Below are positions 63,311 to 64,000 of a stretch of 64,000 bases of DNA, one piece after another. The first letter of the stretch is position 1. Each line of letters begins with the position of its first letter. Made by a program: the position numbers and the translations under genes. Source of the DNA: Paraburkholderia flava (GTDB lineage Bacteria > Pseudomonadota > Gammaproteobacteria > Burkholderiales > Burkholderiaceae); the NCBI RefSeq assembly GCF_004359985.1, contig NZ_SMRO01000003.1, positions 790,206 through 854,205 on the forward strand. Reading direction: 5' to 3'. The notes beneath the pieces are model-generated. The model saw nothing but the letters and a program-made list of their open reading frames with translations, was not told the origin of the DNA and did no database searches.

Positions 63311-63802
63311 ATGGCCAAAAAAGCAACCTCCGTACCGCACGTCAACATCGGCATCAGCGACAAGGACCGCAAGAAGATTGCGGAAGGTCTGTCGCGTCTG
63401 CTGGCGGATACGTACACGCTATATCTGAAGACGCACAATTTTCACTGGAACGTCACGGGTCCGATGTTCAACACGCTGCATCTGATGTTCGAGACGCAGT
63501 ACACCGAACTCGCGATGGCAGTCGATGCGATCGCCGAACGTATCCGTGCGCTGGGCGTGGCCGCGCCGGGCAGCTACAAGGAATTCGCGAAGCTGTCGTC
63601 GATTCCCGAAGCGGACGGCGTGCCGGCTGCTGAAGAAATGATTCGCCAACTGGTGGAAGGTCAGGAAGCGGTCGTGCGCACGGCGCGCGAAATTTTCCCT
63701 GCGACCGAAGCGGCGAACGACGAACCGACCGCCGACCTGCTGACGCAACGCATGCAGACGCACGAAAAGACCGCGTGGATGCTGCGTTCGATGCTGGCGT
63801 AA
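63311..63802 (+). CDS. dps: Dps family DNA-binding ferritin-like protein
   Basis: A 163-residue mini-ferritin that stores iron, uses peroxide as oxidant and protects DNA in a 12-mer. The ferroxidase residues are His45 in [10 protein letters not shown], His57 in NTLHLMF, Glu61, and Asp72 and Glu76 in VDAIAERI. The N-terminal MAKKATS tail is Lys-rich, as used for DNA binding. ATG 63311 follows AAAGGAG. A candidate -10 TACACT at 63224-63229 lies in the upstream region. Next to oxyR and katA, peroxide control is likely. Confidence 0.94.
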   Translation: MAKKATSVPHVNIGISDKDRKKIAEGLSRLLADTYTLYLKTHNFHWNVTGPMFNTLHLMFETQYTELAMAVDAIAERIRALGVAAPGSYKEFAKLSSIPEADGVPAAEEMIRQLVEGQEAVVRTAREIFPATEAANDEPTADLLTQRMQTHEKTAWMLRSMLA

Positions 63803-63860
63803 AGCTGTTCGCGGGTTGCGCCATGTGGCGGTGACCCGCGTCGATGGAAGTGTGTAGATG

Positions 63861-63897
63861 CGGCCCGACAGGCCTTGCCTGTTGGGCTGTTTTTTTT
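63861..63897 (+). terminator. Terminator of dps
   Basis: GCCCGACAGG (63863-63872) pairs with CCTGTTGGGC (63878-63887) with one wobble, followed by an eight-T run. Confidence 0.9.
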
Positions 63898-63899
63898 GT

Positions 63900-64000
63900 G
63901 CGAACTGTTTGTGTTGCCTAGCTCCGCTGCCGCGTAGTGGACGACACGACGCGCCGCTGCTCTAGAATATCGGCATCGTCTTGATCCGTACCGCCATGTT
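63900..64000 (+). promoter_or_regulatory. Right edge: possible promoter and start of a further gene
   Basis: TAGAAT at 63963-63968 could be a -10, and ATGTT at 63995 may begin a coding region cut by the window edge. A start with Met-Phe would suit ubiA, a common neighbour in related genomes, but two codons prove nothing. Confidence 0.3.

Overview
The window is 64 kb of GC-rich proteobacterial chromosome. Gene families and local orders (recG-oxyR, queA-tgt-yajC-secD-secF, dusB-fis-purH, ruvC-ruvA-ruvB, rplM-rpsI, split pntAA/pntAB/pntB) fit Burkholderiaceae. The codon bias and a nested inverted repeat between two divergent genes suggest Paraburkholderia or a close relative; this is inference, since no rRNA gene is present. 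Almost everything is core housekeeping. I see no prophage, insertion sequence, CRISPR array, tRNA or rRNA gene.

Layout: 1-4.2 kb, end of glutamate dehydrogenase and a glutamate/aspartate ABC importer (gltIJKL). 4.3-7.8 kb, class II amidotransferase, dihydroorotase (pyrC), a DUF3025 protein whose 3' end runs into the RNase P RNA gene (rnpB). 7.8-14.1 kb, OsmC, a probable small RNA with two anti-Shine-Dalgarno motifs, rplM-rpsI, erpA, anmK, tyrS, dtd and a histidine phosphatase. 14.1-23.4 kb, mostly minus-strand: MpaB-like oxygenase, ruvCAB, purH, fis, dusB, ubiH, aminopeptidase P. 23.7-30.5 kb, a GST, a two-component system divergent from a nitrate/sulfonate-type ABC importer, and an M48 lipoprotein protease. 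30.6-34.1 kb, membrane-anchored glutamate-synthase-like enzyme, mnmA and NUDIX. 34.1-35.15 kb, a gene-free nested inverted repeat. 35.15-38.1 kb, proton-translocating transhydrogenase. 38.2-43.8 kb, WYL regulator, VOC protein, rRNA methyltransferase, GST and a membrane protein of the Gcr family. 44-47.7 kb, Pqi lipid-transport genes. 48.1-51.4 kb, cytochrome b561 with two YceI proteins and an MHS-family transporter. 51.6-60 kb, Sec accessory genes, queuosine genes and recG. 60.1-63.8 kb, an oxidative-stress block (oxyR, katA, dps) with two small ORFs flanking katA.

Functional themes: glutamate uptake and catabolism; translation and tRNA quality (rplM, rpsI, tyrS, dtd, dusB, mnmA, tgt, queA, rnpB); recombination repair (ruvCAB, recG); redox defence (OxyR, KatA, Dps, OsmC, GSTs); and envelope functions (SecDF-YajC, Pqi).

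The best candidates for something under-described are the small RNA at 8611-8703, which shows an anti-Shine-Dalgarno motif in a hairpin loop; the 619-bp nested inverted repeat at 34206-34824; the coding overlap with rnpB; and the small ORF plus ATAG array in front of katA. Many genes end at symmetrical hairpins with T-runs, several shared by convergent units. All coordinates and hairpins were read by eye; no search was run.
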